In this document: positions 1 to 7,517 of the stretch, in pieces
Layout: the number at the start of each line of letters is the position of its first letter
How positions within the stretch are numbered: position 1 is the stretch's first letter
NCBI RefSeq assembly: GCF_000428905.1
Contig: NZ_AUAV01000025.1
Coordinates: 1-64,000, forward strand
DNA from: Brumicola pallidula DSM 14239 = ACAM 615
GTDB lineage: Bacteria; Pseudomonadota; Gammaproteobacteria; Enterobacterales; Alteromonadaceae
Direction of reading: 5' to 3'
Length of the DNA: 64,000 nt
The notes under the pieces: generated by a model
Databases searched by the model: none
What the model was told of the DNA's origin: nothing
The model's input: only the letters and a program-made list of their open reading frames with translations
Made by a program: the position numbers and the translations under genes

Positions 1-306
1 AATGGTGGAGTCAACCTAGCAACCGTGCTACAACGACTTAACCCAGTGCTTAGGGGATTTACTAACTACTTCAAAATAGCGAATATAAGCACTATATTGA
101 AAAGATTAGCAACATGGATAAGACGAAGACTGCGAAGCGCACAACTTAACTTGTGGAAGAAGGCAACAAAGCTACATCGCCGACTAAAACAACTTAAGTA
201 TGAGCCTCCTTTTAAGTTTATTGACTTGAGTTCATGGCGCAATAGCGCCAGTCCTCTTGCAAGTTATGCCATGCCAAACTGCTGGTTCGACGAAATAGGG
301 TTATAA
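1..306 (+). CDS. ltrA: Group II intron reverse transcriptase/maturase, C-terminal fragment
   Basis: The reading frame is open from base 1 and stops with TAA at 304-306, so only about 101 C-terminal residues are visible. They carry the maturase/X-domain (GIIM) signature: LNPVLRGFTNYF, then a W-x-R-R-R-L-R basic stretch. In this family the X domain binds the intron RNA and assists splicing, while the upstream reverse transcriptase domain copies it into DNA during retrohoming. The catalytic YADD region would lie left of the window. The intron 3' structure follows directly, as expected for an ORF in domain IV. An internal ATG at 25 is not the real start. Confidence 0.85.
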   Translation, partial: NGGVNLATVLQRLNPVLRGFTNYFKIANISTILKRLATWIRRRLRSAQLNLWKKATKLHRRLKQLKYEPPFKFIDLSSWRNSASPLASYAMPNCWFDEIGL

Positions 307-367
307 CCCGTAGGCGAAGTGAAAACAGGTGTTCTTGCTTCTAATTACTAGAAATAGTAGATTGCAT

Positions 368-436
368 GAGCCGTATACGAGGTCCGTATGTGCGGTTCTG
401 TGAGAGGGATGAGGCATAAGCCTCACCCTACTCGAT
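368..436 (+). ncRNA. Group II intron domains V and VI
   Basis: Bases 368-399 form a stem starting GAGCCGTA and closing TGCGGTTCT, matching the domain V consensus that holds the catalytic AGC-type triad. Bases 402-433 form domain VI: GAGAGGGATGAGGC pairs with GCCTCACCCTACTC around a short ATAA loop, leaving A430 mismatched as the likely lariat branch point. The inferred intron end is T436. Structure was judged by eye. Confidence 0.8.
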
Positions 437-478
437 TTGCGTGCTATCTATATACGAGAAAAATAGGGTATTACGTCT

Positions 479-1030
479 TTACAACGCCAACGCTGTTTTG
501 ATGTCAGCGACAAAATCGTCATTATCTGGTTTTGTAAATGCACTATATGACTCAACTACATTGCCGTTTTTATCCATCAAATACTTATAAAAATTCCATT
601 TTGGCGCTGTACCTGCTTTCTTTGCCAACATTACATAGAGCGGATCTGCATCGTCGCCACGAACAGAAATTGATTCAAACATGGGGAAATTAACGCCGTA
701 TGTAAGTTCGCATAATTCTGCAGTTTCTTTCTCAGTCCCAAATTCTTGATTGAAGTCATTTGAAGGGAAACCTAAAACAACTAAACCTGCGTCTTTAAAT
801 TCAGTATATAACGCTTCTAGGCCTTCGAATTGAGGCGTAAAACCGCATTTACTCGCTGTGTTCACGAAAAGGACGGTTTTACCTTCATACGCTTCACACA
901 TATTTACAACCTCTTGTGAGTTAAGTTTTCTTTTCGCAAATTTTAGTAAATCAGGGCATTCAGAGGCTATCGCTACTTGGCTGCTTACCATCATTGCCAT
1001 GAGTAGTACCAAGGAAATTACTTTTTTCAT
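479..1030 (-). CDS. Exported glutathione peroxidase family protein
   Basis: This 183-residue protein belongs to the thiol peroxidase (GPx) family, which reduces hydrogen peroxide and lipid hydroperoxides. The peroxidatic site NTASKCGFT puts the reactive Cys near residue 62. A second Cys near 107 may resolve it, as in thioredoxin-dependent bacterial GPx. The family WNF motif is present near 145. Unlike cytosolic BtuE-type enzymes it begins with a clear signal peptide (MKKVISLVLL.. to about A22), so it probably acts in the periplasm. It is transcribed away from the S9 peptidase across a 203-bp spacer with an 18-bp palindrome. The thiol reductant partner is unknown. Confidence 0.88.
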   Translation of the reverse strand: MKKVISLVLLMAMMVSSQVAIASECPDLLKFAKRKLNSQEVVNMCEAYEGKTVLFVNTASKCGFTPQFEGLEALYTEFKDAGLVVLGFPSNDFNQEFGTEKETAELCELTYGVNFPMFESISVRGDDADPLYVMLAKKAGTAPKWNFYKYLMDKNGNVVESYSAFTKPDNDDFVADIKTALAL

Positions 1031-1130
1031 TTTTGGTAGTCCTTTTCACATCGTTATAGATTGTGCTTATTTTGATCAAATTTAGGGCGCTTTTGTATCG
1101 TAAAATACTAGTTCAGTCACTGTAAGCATT

Positions 1131-1148
1131 AGGTTAACATGTTAACCT
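1131..1148. promoter_or_regulatory. Perfect 18-bp palindrome, candidate operator
   Basis: AGGTTAACATGTTAACCT is its own reverse complement with no spacer. It lies in the divergent spacer between the glutathione peroxidase (minus) and S9 peptidase (plus) genes, about 100 bp from each start. That is a usual place for a repressor or activator dimer to control both genes. The cognate regulator is not identifiable here. Confidence 0.4.
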
Positions 1149-1233
1149 TTAGGTTATTCAGTCTCAGCGGGAAACAAATTTGTCCCTTACCAGCGTAATA
1201 TAACGTGATAACTACTTTTAAAGAACACTAATA

Positions 1234-3852
1234 ATGACAACATATAAAAAAATAGTTTATACAAGTGTAGGTCTAGCTTTACTTAGTGCTTGTTCTGCAA
1301 CGGAAACCTCTGTTTCTAGTTCGAGTAAAAATCCAGTTGCTAATTTCCCAATAGAGACGGTTTCTCAAGCAAAAAATACGATAACAACAAGTGGTAAAAT
1401 TCAACTTAATCTGAAGCAAATTATGTCGGATCCAGATTGGTTAGGCCGTAGTCCCGAAGATGCATTCTGGAGTGCTGATGGTGCTTCAATTGGCTATTAT
1501 CGCAAGCAAGAAGGTAATCCAATCCGGGACTTGTGGTTAACTGCGCCAAGTAGTAAAGCTAATAGTACTGAAAATAGTACTGAAAATGGTACTGAAAATA
1601 GTACTGAAAATAGTACTGAAAATAGTACTGAAAATAGTACTGAAAATAGTACTGAAGATGGTACTGATAGTAGCAACGCCGGAAATGGTCACAAGGTCAG
1701 TTTGGCCGATATTCATCAGTATGAGTATGATGAAATTATCAGTGATAAAGACATGGACTTTGTCGCTTGGCTGTTTGAAGGAAATATCTTCGTTCAATCT
1801 AAAACTGATAAATCAGTGCGTCAGTTAACTAAAAGTATAGATGGCGCGAGTAATCTTCAGTTTTACAAGCAAGATGGGGTTTCTTTTCAGCGTAATGATA
1901 GTTTTTACACCGTCGATGTTAGAACCGGTATGCAGCAACAAACATTGTCGTGGCACTTTGATGATGAATATGAACCGGTTAGTGAGCCAGAAGACTATAT
2001 TGCTGAAGAACAAATTAAGTTAATTGATTATGTAAAACTGCAACGCAAAAACAGAATGCTACGCCATGATAACGATAATAGCTTAAGAGAAAAAAATAGC
2101 AGCCTGATGACATCGTCATTTTATTTTGATGCCGAACATAGAACAGTGCTAGCAAGCTTATCCCCCAATGGCAAGTGGGCTATTGTAGTAACCACTGAAA
2201 ATAAGCCGAGTAGTGATGATAATGACATTATGCCGGATTACATTGAAGAAAATGGGCGTATTAAGGCGCAAAGCGTGCGTCAGAGAGTTGCTGATGCAGA
2301 GCCAATTCAACATGATGTTTGGCTACTTGAAGTGCAGTCAGGTGATAAAACCAAGTTAGACTATAAAGCCTTGCCCGGGTATAACGAAGACGTATTAGCC
2401 GCGGTAAAGCGCGAAAATGCAGAAGCCAAAGGCAATACCTATAAAGAGAACCGATTACCTCGCGATATTGGCCTGCTGTTTGATTGGTATGCAACCGAGC
2501 CGCCGATTAAGTGGCATGATAACAGCGATAAAGTTGCTGTAATGTTGGAAGCTTGGGATAACAAGGATCGTTGGATAGCAACAATCGATGTTGATGATAA
2601 AGTGTTTAAAACCCAGCATCGTATGCATGACCCTGCTTGGGTGAACTACCGATTTAATCAGTTTGGTTGGTTTGATGAGGCTGAAACACTTTACCTTTTA
2701 TCTGAAGAATCTGGCTATTCGCAGTTATATACAAAACCAGTAAACGGCAAGTTAACTTCAGTAACGCAAGGAAACTTTGTTGTTGATAATGTTGTTCTTA
2801 CGCAAGACGACAATTACTTTTATTATAAAGCCAATAAGAAGCATCCGGGTATTTACGAAATATATCGTGTGCCTACCGATTCAATGAATTCGAAAGCATT
2901 GACCGATTTAAATGGAATGACAGATTACCAATTGTCTCCCGATGAGTCATCGTTATTGCTCACACACTCAAAATTAGTCAGTCCGCCTGAATTGTATTCA
3001 ATGGATTTGCGTATTGAAAATGATGTACCAGTAAAAATTACAAGTACAATAAGCGATGATTTTCTTAGTATTGATTGGACTTCACCCTCTATTGTTGCGG
3101 TTGAGTCGAGTCATACCGGGCAACCGATTTATTCACGTGTCTATGCGCCCCAAGGTCCGGTTAGTAAAAAACACCGAGCCGTCATGTTTAATCATGGTGC
3201 GGGTTACTTGCAAAACTCACACTTGGGCTGGTCAGGGTATTTTCGTGAATTTATGTTTCATAGCTTTTTAGTATCACAAGGTTATGTGGTTATGGATATG
3301 GACTATCGTGCGTCGGCAGGTTATGGGCGTGATTGGAGAACCGCAATATACCGTCAAATGGGCACGCCAGAGATCCAAGACCTAAAAGACGGAGTTGAGT
3401 GGTTAGTGCAAAATGCGAATGTCGATCGCAATAGAATTGGTACTTATGGGGGCTCGTACGGTGGCTTTATGACCTTTATGGCATTGTTCACTGAACCTGA
3501 TTTATTCCAAGCAGGTGCAGCGCTGCGTCCTGTTTCCGATTGGGCGCATTACAATGATCCATATACTTCTAATATCCTAAATAGACCGGATGTTGATCCT
3601 ATTGCTTATGAGCGTAGTTCTCCCATTTATTTCGTTGACGGCTTAACAAAACCGCTGTTGATTAACGCCCCAATGGTTGATGACAATGTGTTCTTTGTTG
3701 ATGTCGTTAGATTAGTACAAGTTCTCATTGAAAAAGAAAAAGAGAATTTTGAAACAGCTATTTATCCGGTAGAGCCACACGGTTTTGTGCAGCCGAGTTC
3801 ATGGTTGGATGAATATCGCCGCATCTATAAGCTATTTGAAGAAAATCTGTAA
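1234..3852 (+). CDS. S9 family (prolyl oligopeptidase/DPP-IV-like) peptidase lipoprotein
   Basis: This 872-residue serine peptidase resembles the DPP-IV/acylaminoacyl-peptidase branch of family S9, which trims short peptides. The N-terminus is a lipoprotein signal (LLSAC, Cys20), so it should be anchored in the outer membrane or periplasm. A beta-propeller region spans roughly residues 60-590. The alpha/beta-hydrolase domain follows with nucleophile Ser741 in GGSYGG, acid Asp816 in VDDNV and His849 in PHG. The HG usually preceding the acid loop (HGTADDNV in DPP-IV) is replaced by NAPMVDDNV. An in-frame NSTE repeat lies near residues 110-145. Convergent transcription with a minus-strand gene remnant ends at a shared hairpin terminator. 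Confidence 0.85.
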   Translation: MTTYKKIVYTSVGLALLSACSATETSVSSSSKNPVANFPIETVSQAKNTITTSGKIQLNLKQIMSDPDWLGRSPEDAFWSADGASIGYYRKQEGNPIRDLWLTAPSSKANSTENSTENGTENSTENSTENSTENSTENSTEDGTDSSNAGNGHKVSLADIHQYEYDEIISDKDMDFVAWLFEGNIFVQSKTDKSVRQLTKSIDGASNLQFYKQDGVSFQRNDSFYTVDVRTGMQQQTLSWHFDDEYEPVSEPEDYIAEEQIKLIDYVKLQRKNRMLRHDNDNSLREKNSSLMTSSFYFDAEHRTVLASLSPNGKWAIVVTTENKPSSDDNDIMPDYIEENGRIKAQSVRQRVADAEPIQHDVWLLEVQSGDKTKLDYKALPGYNEDVLAAVKRENAEAKGNTYKENRLPRDIGLLFDWYATEPPIKWHDNSDKVAVMLEAWDNKDRWIATIDVDDKVFKTQHRMHDPAWVNYRFNQFGWFDEAETLYLLSEESGYSQLYTKPVNGKLTSVTQGNFVVDNVVLTQDDNYFYYKANKKHPGIYEIYRVPTDSMNSKALTDLNGMTDYQLSPDESSLLLTHSKLVSPPELYSMDLRIENDVPVKITSTISDDFLSIDWTSPSIVAVESSHTGQPIYSRVYAPQGPVSKKHRAVMFNHGAGYLQNSHLGWSGYFREFMFHSFLVSQGYVVMDMDYRASAGYGRDWRTAIYRQMGTPEIQDLKDGVEWLVQNANVDRNRIGTYGGSYGGFMTFMALFTEPDLFQAGAALRPVSDWAHYNDPYTSNILNRPDVDPIAYERSSPIYFVDGLTKPLLINAPMVDDNVFFVDVVRLVQVLIEKEKENFETAIYPVEPHGFVQPSSWLDEYRRIYKLFEENL
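1561..1668 (+). repeat. 12-bp tandem repeat, in frame (NSTE repeats)
   Basis: There are eight copies of AATAGTACTGAA (1561-1656; the third copy reads AATGGTACTGAA) and a ninth diverged copy GATGGTACTGAT. Each unit encodes Asn-Ser-Thr-Glu inside the S9 peptidase. Because the unit is a multiple of three, copy-number change would alter length without a frameshift. The array sits in a probable surface loop or linker of the N-terminal propeller region. Confidence 0.95.
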
Positions 3853-3919
3853 TGTACGTTTAGCGCAGATACGCATCGCTTCTCAGATTCGGTTGTTTGC
3901 AGTGATAGAAGAAAAGATG

Positions 3920-3955
3920 AAAAGGTGCGACTGATAAGGTTTGCACCTTTTTATC
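3920..3955. terminator. Rho-independent terminator, probably bidirectional
   Basis: AAAAGGTGC (3920-3928) pairs with GCACCTTTT (3943-3951) around a 14-base loop. T-rich sequence follows on the plus strand, and T-rich sequence also follows the hairpin on the minus strand. It lies 67 bp after the S9 peptidase stop and just beyond the stop of the minus-strand remnant at 3976. Confidence 0.75.
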
Positions 3956-3975
3956 TTTCCCCGAGTGGCAACAGA

Positions 3976-4137
3976 TTATATACATTTTGTATCCAAATCT
4001 AAGAGGACAAATCCACCTATTGGTTCAAAAGCATAAGCAGAGTAAGTTAAAAATGTTTGCTCATCAGTTAGATTTTTTACACTGACATAAACTGTATAAA
4101 CGCCGTCAACTTTATAGCTTGTGTTTAAACAGTGTAA
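3976..4137 (-). pseudogene. C-terminal remnant of a minus-strand gene, receptor-like
   Basis: An uninterrupted minus-strand frame of 53 codons ends at TAA (3976-3978) and is bounded upstream by TAG (4138-4140). It has no plausible start. The predicted peptide contains VYTVYVSVKNLTDEQ and then TYSAYAFEPIGG, alternating polar/hydrophobic beta-strand sequence. V-x-V-S-V-K-N-L-T-D-E resembles the last strands of TonB-dependent outer-membrane receptors, though the usual terminal aromatic residue is missing. The appropriately placed terminator at 3920-3955 supports a former gene end. I infer a truncated relic; the receptor assignment is tentative. Confidence 0.35.
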
Positions 4138-4173
4138 CTATACTGCATTCAATCTACATTACGAAAAGGCATT

Positions 4174-4686
4174 TTGAAGCAATTTGAATTATCAACAAAC
4201 ACCTCGGTGGTTGCAGATCCGATGACTGATGCTCTAGCAAATGGTAATAATTATTTAACAAATCAAGCATGTATTGATCTTTTAAAAGAATCTGAAAGAT
4301 TGAGATTGGAAGCTTATGAAGGGCCTGGAATGGCAGAACCTTGGTTAATAGGGTACGGACATAAAACCACGGCTCGCTTGGGAATGACAATAACCGAATC
4401 TGAAGCAGAACTATTACTCAAGAATGATTTAGTCAGGGTTGAAAGTGCAATACAACGGCTGGTTACGGTTGATCTGAATAATAATCAATTCAGCGCTCTT
4501 GCATGTTTTGCATACAACATGGGGACGGGGAATTTCGCAACATCAACGCTGTTAAAAAATCTTAACTGAGGTGATTATGAGAGTGCCGCTGACGAATTTT
4601 GGAAGTGGAGGAAAATAGGCTCTACTATCAGTCAGCACTTAGTCGCAAGACGAGAAAAAGAAAAAGCATTATTTAATAGTCAATAA
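4174..4686 (+). pseudogene. Phage-type lysozyme (GH24 endolysin) with in-frame TGA
   Basis: The frame starts at TTG 4174, seven bases after AAAAGG. It encodes a GH24 muramidase: the catalytic Glu41 region SERLRLEAY, then PWLIGYGHKT, and later NNNQFSALACFAYNMG. It is cut by TGA at 4567-4569 after LLKNLN. The same frame then continues GDYESAADEFWKWRK and ends ARREKEKALF..Q at TAA 4684-4686. That is the normal family C-terminus (compare GDY-x-x-AADEF-x-x-W and RR-x-x-E-x-x-LF), so a single codon has become a stop, for example CGA to TGA. The 131-residue product would lack the last helix bundle. No holin, spanin or other phage gene is adjacent, so it is an orphan relic. Confidence 0.85.
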
Positions 4687-4979
4687 ACGTAGTTTTTGGA
4701 TCGTAGCTGATGTGCGAACACGAATGCTACCAATTGACTGGGCTTGTGCAGTTGATAGTGATTTATTCCAAAGTCCTTAACTGTATTGGCGTCTGGTGCT
4801 GGCGATGGAATATGTAGATAACGTGAGTAACAATTCGGTACTAACTTGAAAATAACAATCTAAGCATGTAAAAATTCACTTTGCTGATATTCTATAATGT
4901 GTCAAAGTAACGCTAGTGTTTGTCTACTCAAATACGTGCCGGTGCGCGAACGTAAGCTGTTGAGTAATGAGGGAGTTTG
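4687..4979. other. Intergenic spacer upstream of the diguanylate cyclase
   Basis: This 293-bp stretch has no ORF I can support. One plus-strand frame has a short coding-like segment around 4785-4850, but it is interrupted by stops and I cannot assign it. The end carries GAGGGAG (4969-4975), the ribosome-binding site for the GGDEF gene. Confidence 0.5.
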
Positions 4980-6143
4980 ATGAGTTTAACCACTGAAGAA
5001 ATTGCTAATATTAATTATTTAGTCATTATTTTAATAATGAATTTAATTGGTGTTTTTTATTTTTATTTTTCGCCTGCTCGCCGTGCTATCGAACTCAAGC
5101 CTTCTGTAGATTGCTTTATGATTATGTTTGCATTAATTGCAGCCGCTTTTGTTATGTTTGCAGCGCGTATTTTCATTCCTGATTGGTTATCGTTAACGCT
5201 TGCAAATGGTCTATTTCTTTTATCAGCCTATTATGCCAGAAGGGGTTTTATCTATCGTTCTGGCGGATCACAACCGACTCTCGAAAAAAGTAAGATAATT
5301 TGGATAAACATTGTCCTGTTAACTATTGTAAATACAGGCATCTTTTATCTGTATATCGACAACTTTGCTATCCGAGCAACGATTACCAGTGTGAATATAG
5401 CGATCGTTTTTTATAGCTGCATTGCCAAAATTCCTAAAAATTTGATACTTAAAACAGATGGCGAAAAAGTCGTGCAATTTGCGGTATACACAACTGTTCT
5501 GTTCACGCCTGCTAGTGCCATTTTTTATTGGTTTGAACAATCGTTTTTTGTTTATATGTCGACCTTAATGTTTACTCAAGCGATCGCGGTTACTGGGCTA
5601 ATAGGTGCTTTTTTAACCTTGTTAATGTCTGACCTAATTGAAGAGCATTATCATAAATCAGTTATTGACCCTTTAACAGGCGTCTATAATCGACGGTTTT
5701 TTGAAGAAAAAGCCCTCAAAGTGATTGGGTTCACTCAAAAAAGCCAACATGGAATTATTATGGTGGATATCGATAATTTTAAAGATATTAACGATACTTT
5801 TGGTCATGCAGTAGGTGATGAAGTGTTAGTGAAATTTGCTAAAATAGTATCAACAATTGTGAGGGATTCAGATATTGTCACTAGATTCGGTGGTGAAGAA
5901 TTTGTTATTTTGCAAGCTTCTGCATCGATAATAGAGACTCAGAAGTTAGCTGAAAGGTTATGCGATGAAGTATCTAAATGTTCAATACAAACTCAAGCTG
6001 GAAATTTAACAATTACAGCCAGTTTCGGAGTGAGTTCTTTGTCTGGTCCCAGTCAACTAAAAACCAGTTTAAAAATGGCTGATGACGCCATGTATGATGC
6101 AAAAAAGGGGGGCAAAAATAGAGTTGTTGTGCGTGATCTTTAA
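4980..6143 (+). CDS. Membrane-bound diguanylate cyclase (GGDEF domain)
   Basis: This 387-residue protein should make cyclic di-GMP from two GTP. Residues 1-215 are hydrophobic with about six or seven predicted membrane helices and no recognised sensory family. The GGDEF domain (about 225-385) begins DPLTGVYNRRFF and has the active-site loop GGEEF at 304-308. An RxxD motif (RDSD, 295-298) lies exactly five residues before it, which is a canonical inhibitory I-site, so product inhibition is expected. I prefer ATG 4980 to the in-frame TTG at 4977 because GAGGGAG sits at normal spacing. There is no EAL domain. It stands alone between decayed genes and its signal is unknown. Confidence 0.9.
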   Translation: MSLTTEEIANINYLVIILIMNLIGVFYFYFSPARRAIELKPSVDCFMIMFALIAAAFVMFAARIFIPDWLSLTLANGLFLLSAYYARRGFIYRSGGSQPTLEKSKIIWINIVLLTIVNTGIFYLYIDNFAIRATITSVNIAIVFYSCIAKIPKNLILKTDGEKVVQFAVYTTVLFTPASAIFYWFEQSFFVYMSTLMFTQAIAVTGLIGAFLTLLMSDLIEEHYHKSVIDPLTGVYNRRFFEEKALKVIGFTQKSQHGIIMVDIDNFKDINDTFGHAVGDEVLVKFAKIVSTIVRDSDIVTRFGGEEFVILQASASIIETQKLAERLCDEVSKCSIQTQAGNLTITASFGVSSLSGPSQLKTSLKMADDAMYDAKKGGKNRVVVRDL

Positions 6144-6204
6144 CAGCTGATGGCGTGTGAAAGTAGTAGTAAATTTTTTTCTATGTGCAGTATTATGTTC
6201 ACCC

Positions 6205-6717
6205 TTAATTTCCAACAAACATTAATTTAAGCCAGCGTATATCTTCTGGCCCTAATCGTGCCGCTTCATGTTTTTTGACGTCTTCGACTACGTCTCTGTA
6301 TACATTAAAAACTGCTTTTTCCGTGAGGTGTCGCCAACTTTTATCGCCCAATTGAGGGATAGTTCTGGGTGACAGATTAGGATCTAACAGCGGATCATAC
6401 TGCATCTCAGTTGTTTTAAGGGCATATTCTAGTTGATGTAATATCGGATTAGTTACCTTAAGCGTATTGGCTTCTGAAAACTGTTGAAGTACCTTCTGTT
6501 CTGCATCTCTTACTTGGTCCTCTAACTGAGATTGGGTGAGTTTTTCACCTAAGGACCGCAAACCATAGTTCGATAAGAGTCCAGCAACACCCGGAAAAAC
6601 TGCCTTTACCGCAATGGCACCGCCCACCAAAGGATTAAAAATTGCCGCTATGCCACCAATAATTAATATTCCATAGGTGAGTTTGGAATCTAAAGCGTCT
6701 ATTTTATTAGCTAACAT
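6205..6717 (-). CDS. Unrecognised protein with N-terminal membrane hairpin
   Basis: I do not recognise this 170-residue protein. A hydrophobic stretch (about residues 14-50: YGILIIGGIAAIF, then GGAIAVKAVFPGVAGLL) could form two short membrane helices. Residues 55-85 are charged and probably helical (EKLTQSQLEDQVRDAEQ). The remainder is soluble and ends RWLKLMFVGN. It starts 11 bp after the stop of the broken gene upstream, with no good ribosome-binding site. That suggests the two were translationally coupled, so loss of the upstream gene may have affected expression. A two-component membrane-associated module is possible, but no function can be assigned. Confidence 0.6.
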   Translation of the reverse strand: MLANKIDALDSKLTYGILIIGGIAAIFNPLVGGAIAVKAVFPGVAGLLSNYGLRSLGEKLTQSQLEDQVRDAEQKVLQQFSEANTLKVTNPILHQLEYALKTTEMQYDPLLDPNLSPRTIPQLGDKSWRHLTEKAVFNVYRDVVEDVKKHEAARLGPEDIRWLKLMFVGN

Positions 6718-6728
6718 TTCTAACGAGC

Positions 6729-7211
6729 TTACATTTTTTCCCCGCTACCATAGGCAATATCTTTAACCGTATTAACCATGTGGACACGCAAGGTTGCCTC
6801 GTAGTGCTCATTAGGAAAGTGAAACACTCCTCTTTTTGGCAAATCATTAATTTCGGGGACATGAGCGGGCAGAGACCGCATAGTATGGAGTGAGAAGCCT
6901 GCTTCGCATGAGTAAAGTGGAATGATGAAATAATGCTTTTCATCGTATTCTAATTTGAGATCTTTTAATCGTTCTAATGAGACAAAAATAGGCAGGCCAT
7001 TAACTACGTCCTTTACCATATTCATTCCTGAATCGACTTCACGTGTTAGTTTAATTGCTGCTGTATCAAATATTTTTTACCTTTCTCGAATAATTTCTTC
7101 ATAATTTAATTCGACACTTCTAGTCTGGTTAGGTAGCAAAACAAAAAATAACTGCCTCATCGGAACCAACCATACACTATCGCAGGTTAGTGATTTTTTC
7201 ATTGAGCTCAT
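6729..7211 (-). pseudogene. Unrecognised gene split by an in-frame TAA
   Basis: Two open segments share one minus-strand frame. The first starts at ATG 7211 (or 7202, MKKSLT..) and reads through VWLVPMRQLFFVLLPNQ and ELNYEEIIRER to TAA at 7077-7079. Immediately after, the frame continues KIFDTAAIKLTREVDSG and runs 98+ codons to the stop at 6729. Codon use and amino-acid texture do not change across the stop, so the simplest reading is one ancestral gene of about 160 codons broken by a nonsense change. Re-initiation at ATG 7019 (AGGA six bases upstream) could still give a 96-residue C-terminal product. I recognise no domain. It sits directly upstream of the membrane-hairpin gene. Confidence 0.6.
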
Positions 7212-7517
7212 ATTTTTTGTCGGACACAATTGCTTCGAATACTTGAATTCTATTGTTATTGATTAACGTTATAATTCTAATAGGAAAAGCAATACGTGAA
7301 TTAAGAAAATTTCTATATTATTCATAAGTTTAAGAGGATTTAAAAAATACAGTGACAACGTTAGCGAATATTTAGCAATGTCAGCACATTTTTTTGATTT
7401 TACTGTGTGTTCCTACCTTCGCTGAAACTTCTGCGAAATTATCGGTAGCTATCTTGATGAAGTTTCATAAAGTAAGTATAGACCTAAATATAGATGGCGC
7501 TTAGCTATAAACGCCAT
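7212..7517. other. Spacer with possible gene fragment and a hairpin
   Basis: About 300 bp between the broken gene and the end of the Ig-repeat gene. On the plus strand a frame from GTG 7352 meets TAG at 7373-7375. It then reads a signal-peptide-like IFLILLCVPTFAETSAKL and stops at 7502-7504; this may be a decayed fragment but is too short to assign. ATGGCG (7494-7499) and CGCCAT (7512-7517) form a small hairpin abutting the Ig-repeat stop codon, a weak terminator candidate without a good T-tract. Confidence 0.35.

Larger units (their letters stand above)
1..436 (+). mobile_element. Group II intron, 3' portion (left part outside window)
   Basis: The segment joins the C-terminal end of an intron-encoded maturase to a typical intron 3' end. 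About 60 bases after the maturase stop lies a domain V-like hairpin (368-399, beginning GAGCCG and closing CGGTTCT). A domain VI-like hairpin (about 402-433) follows. A mismatched A at 430 lies 7 bases from a plausible 3' end at 436 (..CTCGAT), which fits the bulged branch-point adenosine and AY end of the family. The 5' part lies beyond the window, so completeness and mobility cannot be judged. It sits just behind the 3' end of the glutathione peroxidase gene. Confidence 0.85.

Noticed and set aside
1537-1828. Short ORFs on both strands across the NSTE repeat
   Set aside because: They are low-complexity products of reading the 12-bp repeat in other frames.
4567-4569. TGA in the lysozyme as selenocysteine or programmed read-through
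   Set aside because: The family has no Cys or Sec at this position, no SECIS-like hairpin is evident right after the codon, and neighbouring genes carry other nonsense codons.
4174-4686. Lysozyme as part of a prophage
   Set aside because: No integrase, capsid, tail, holin or attachment-site repeats are visible on either side.
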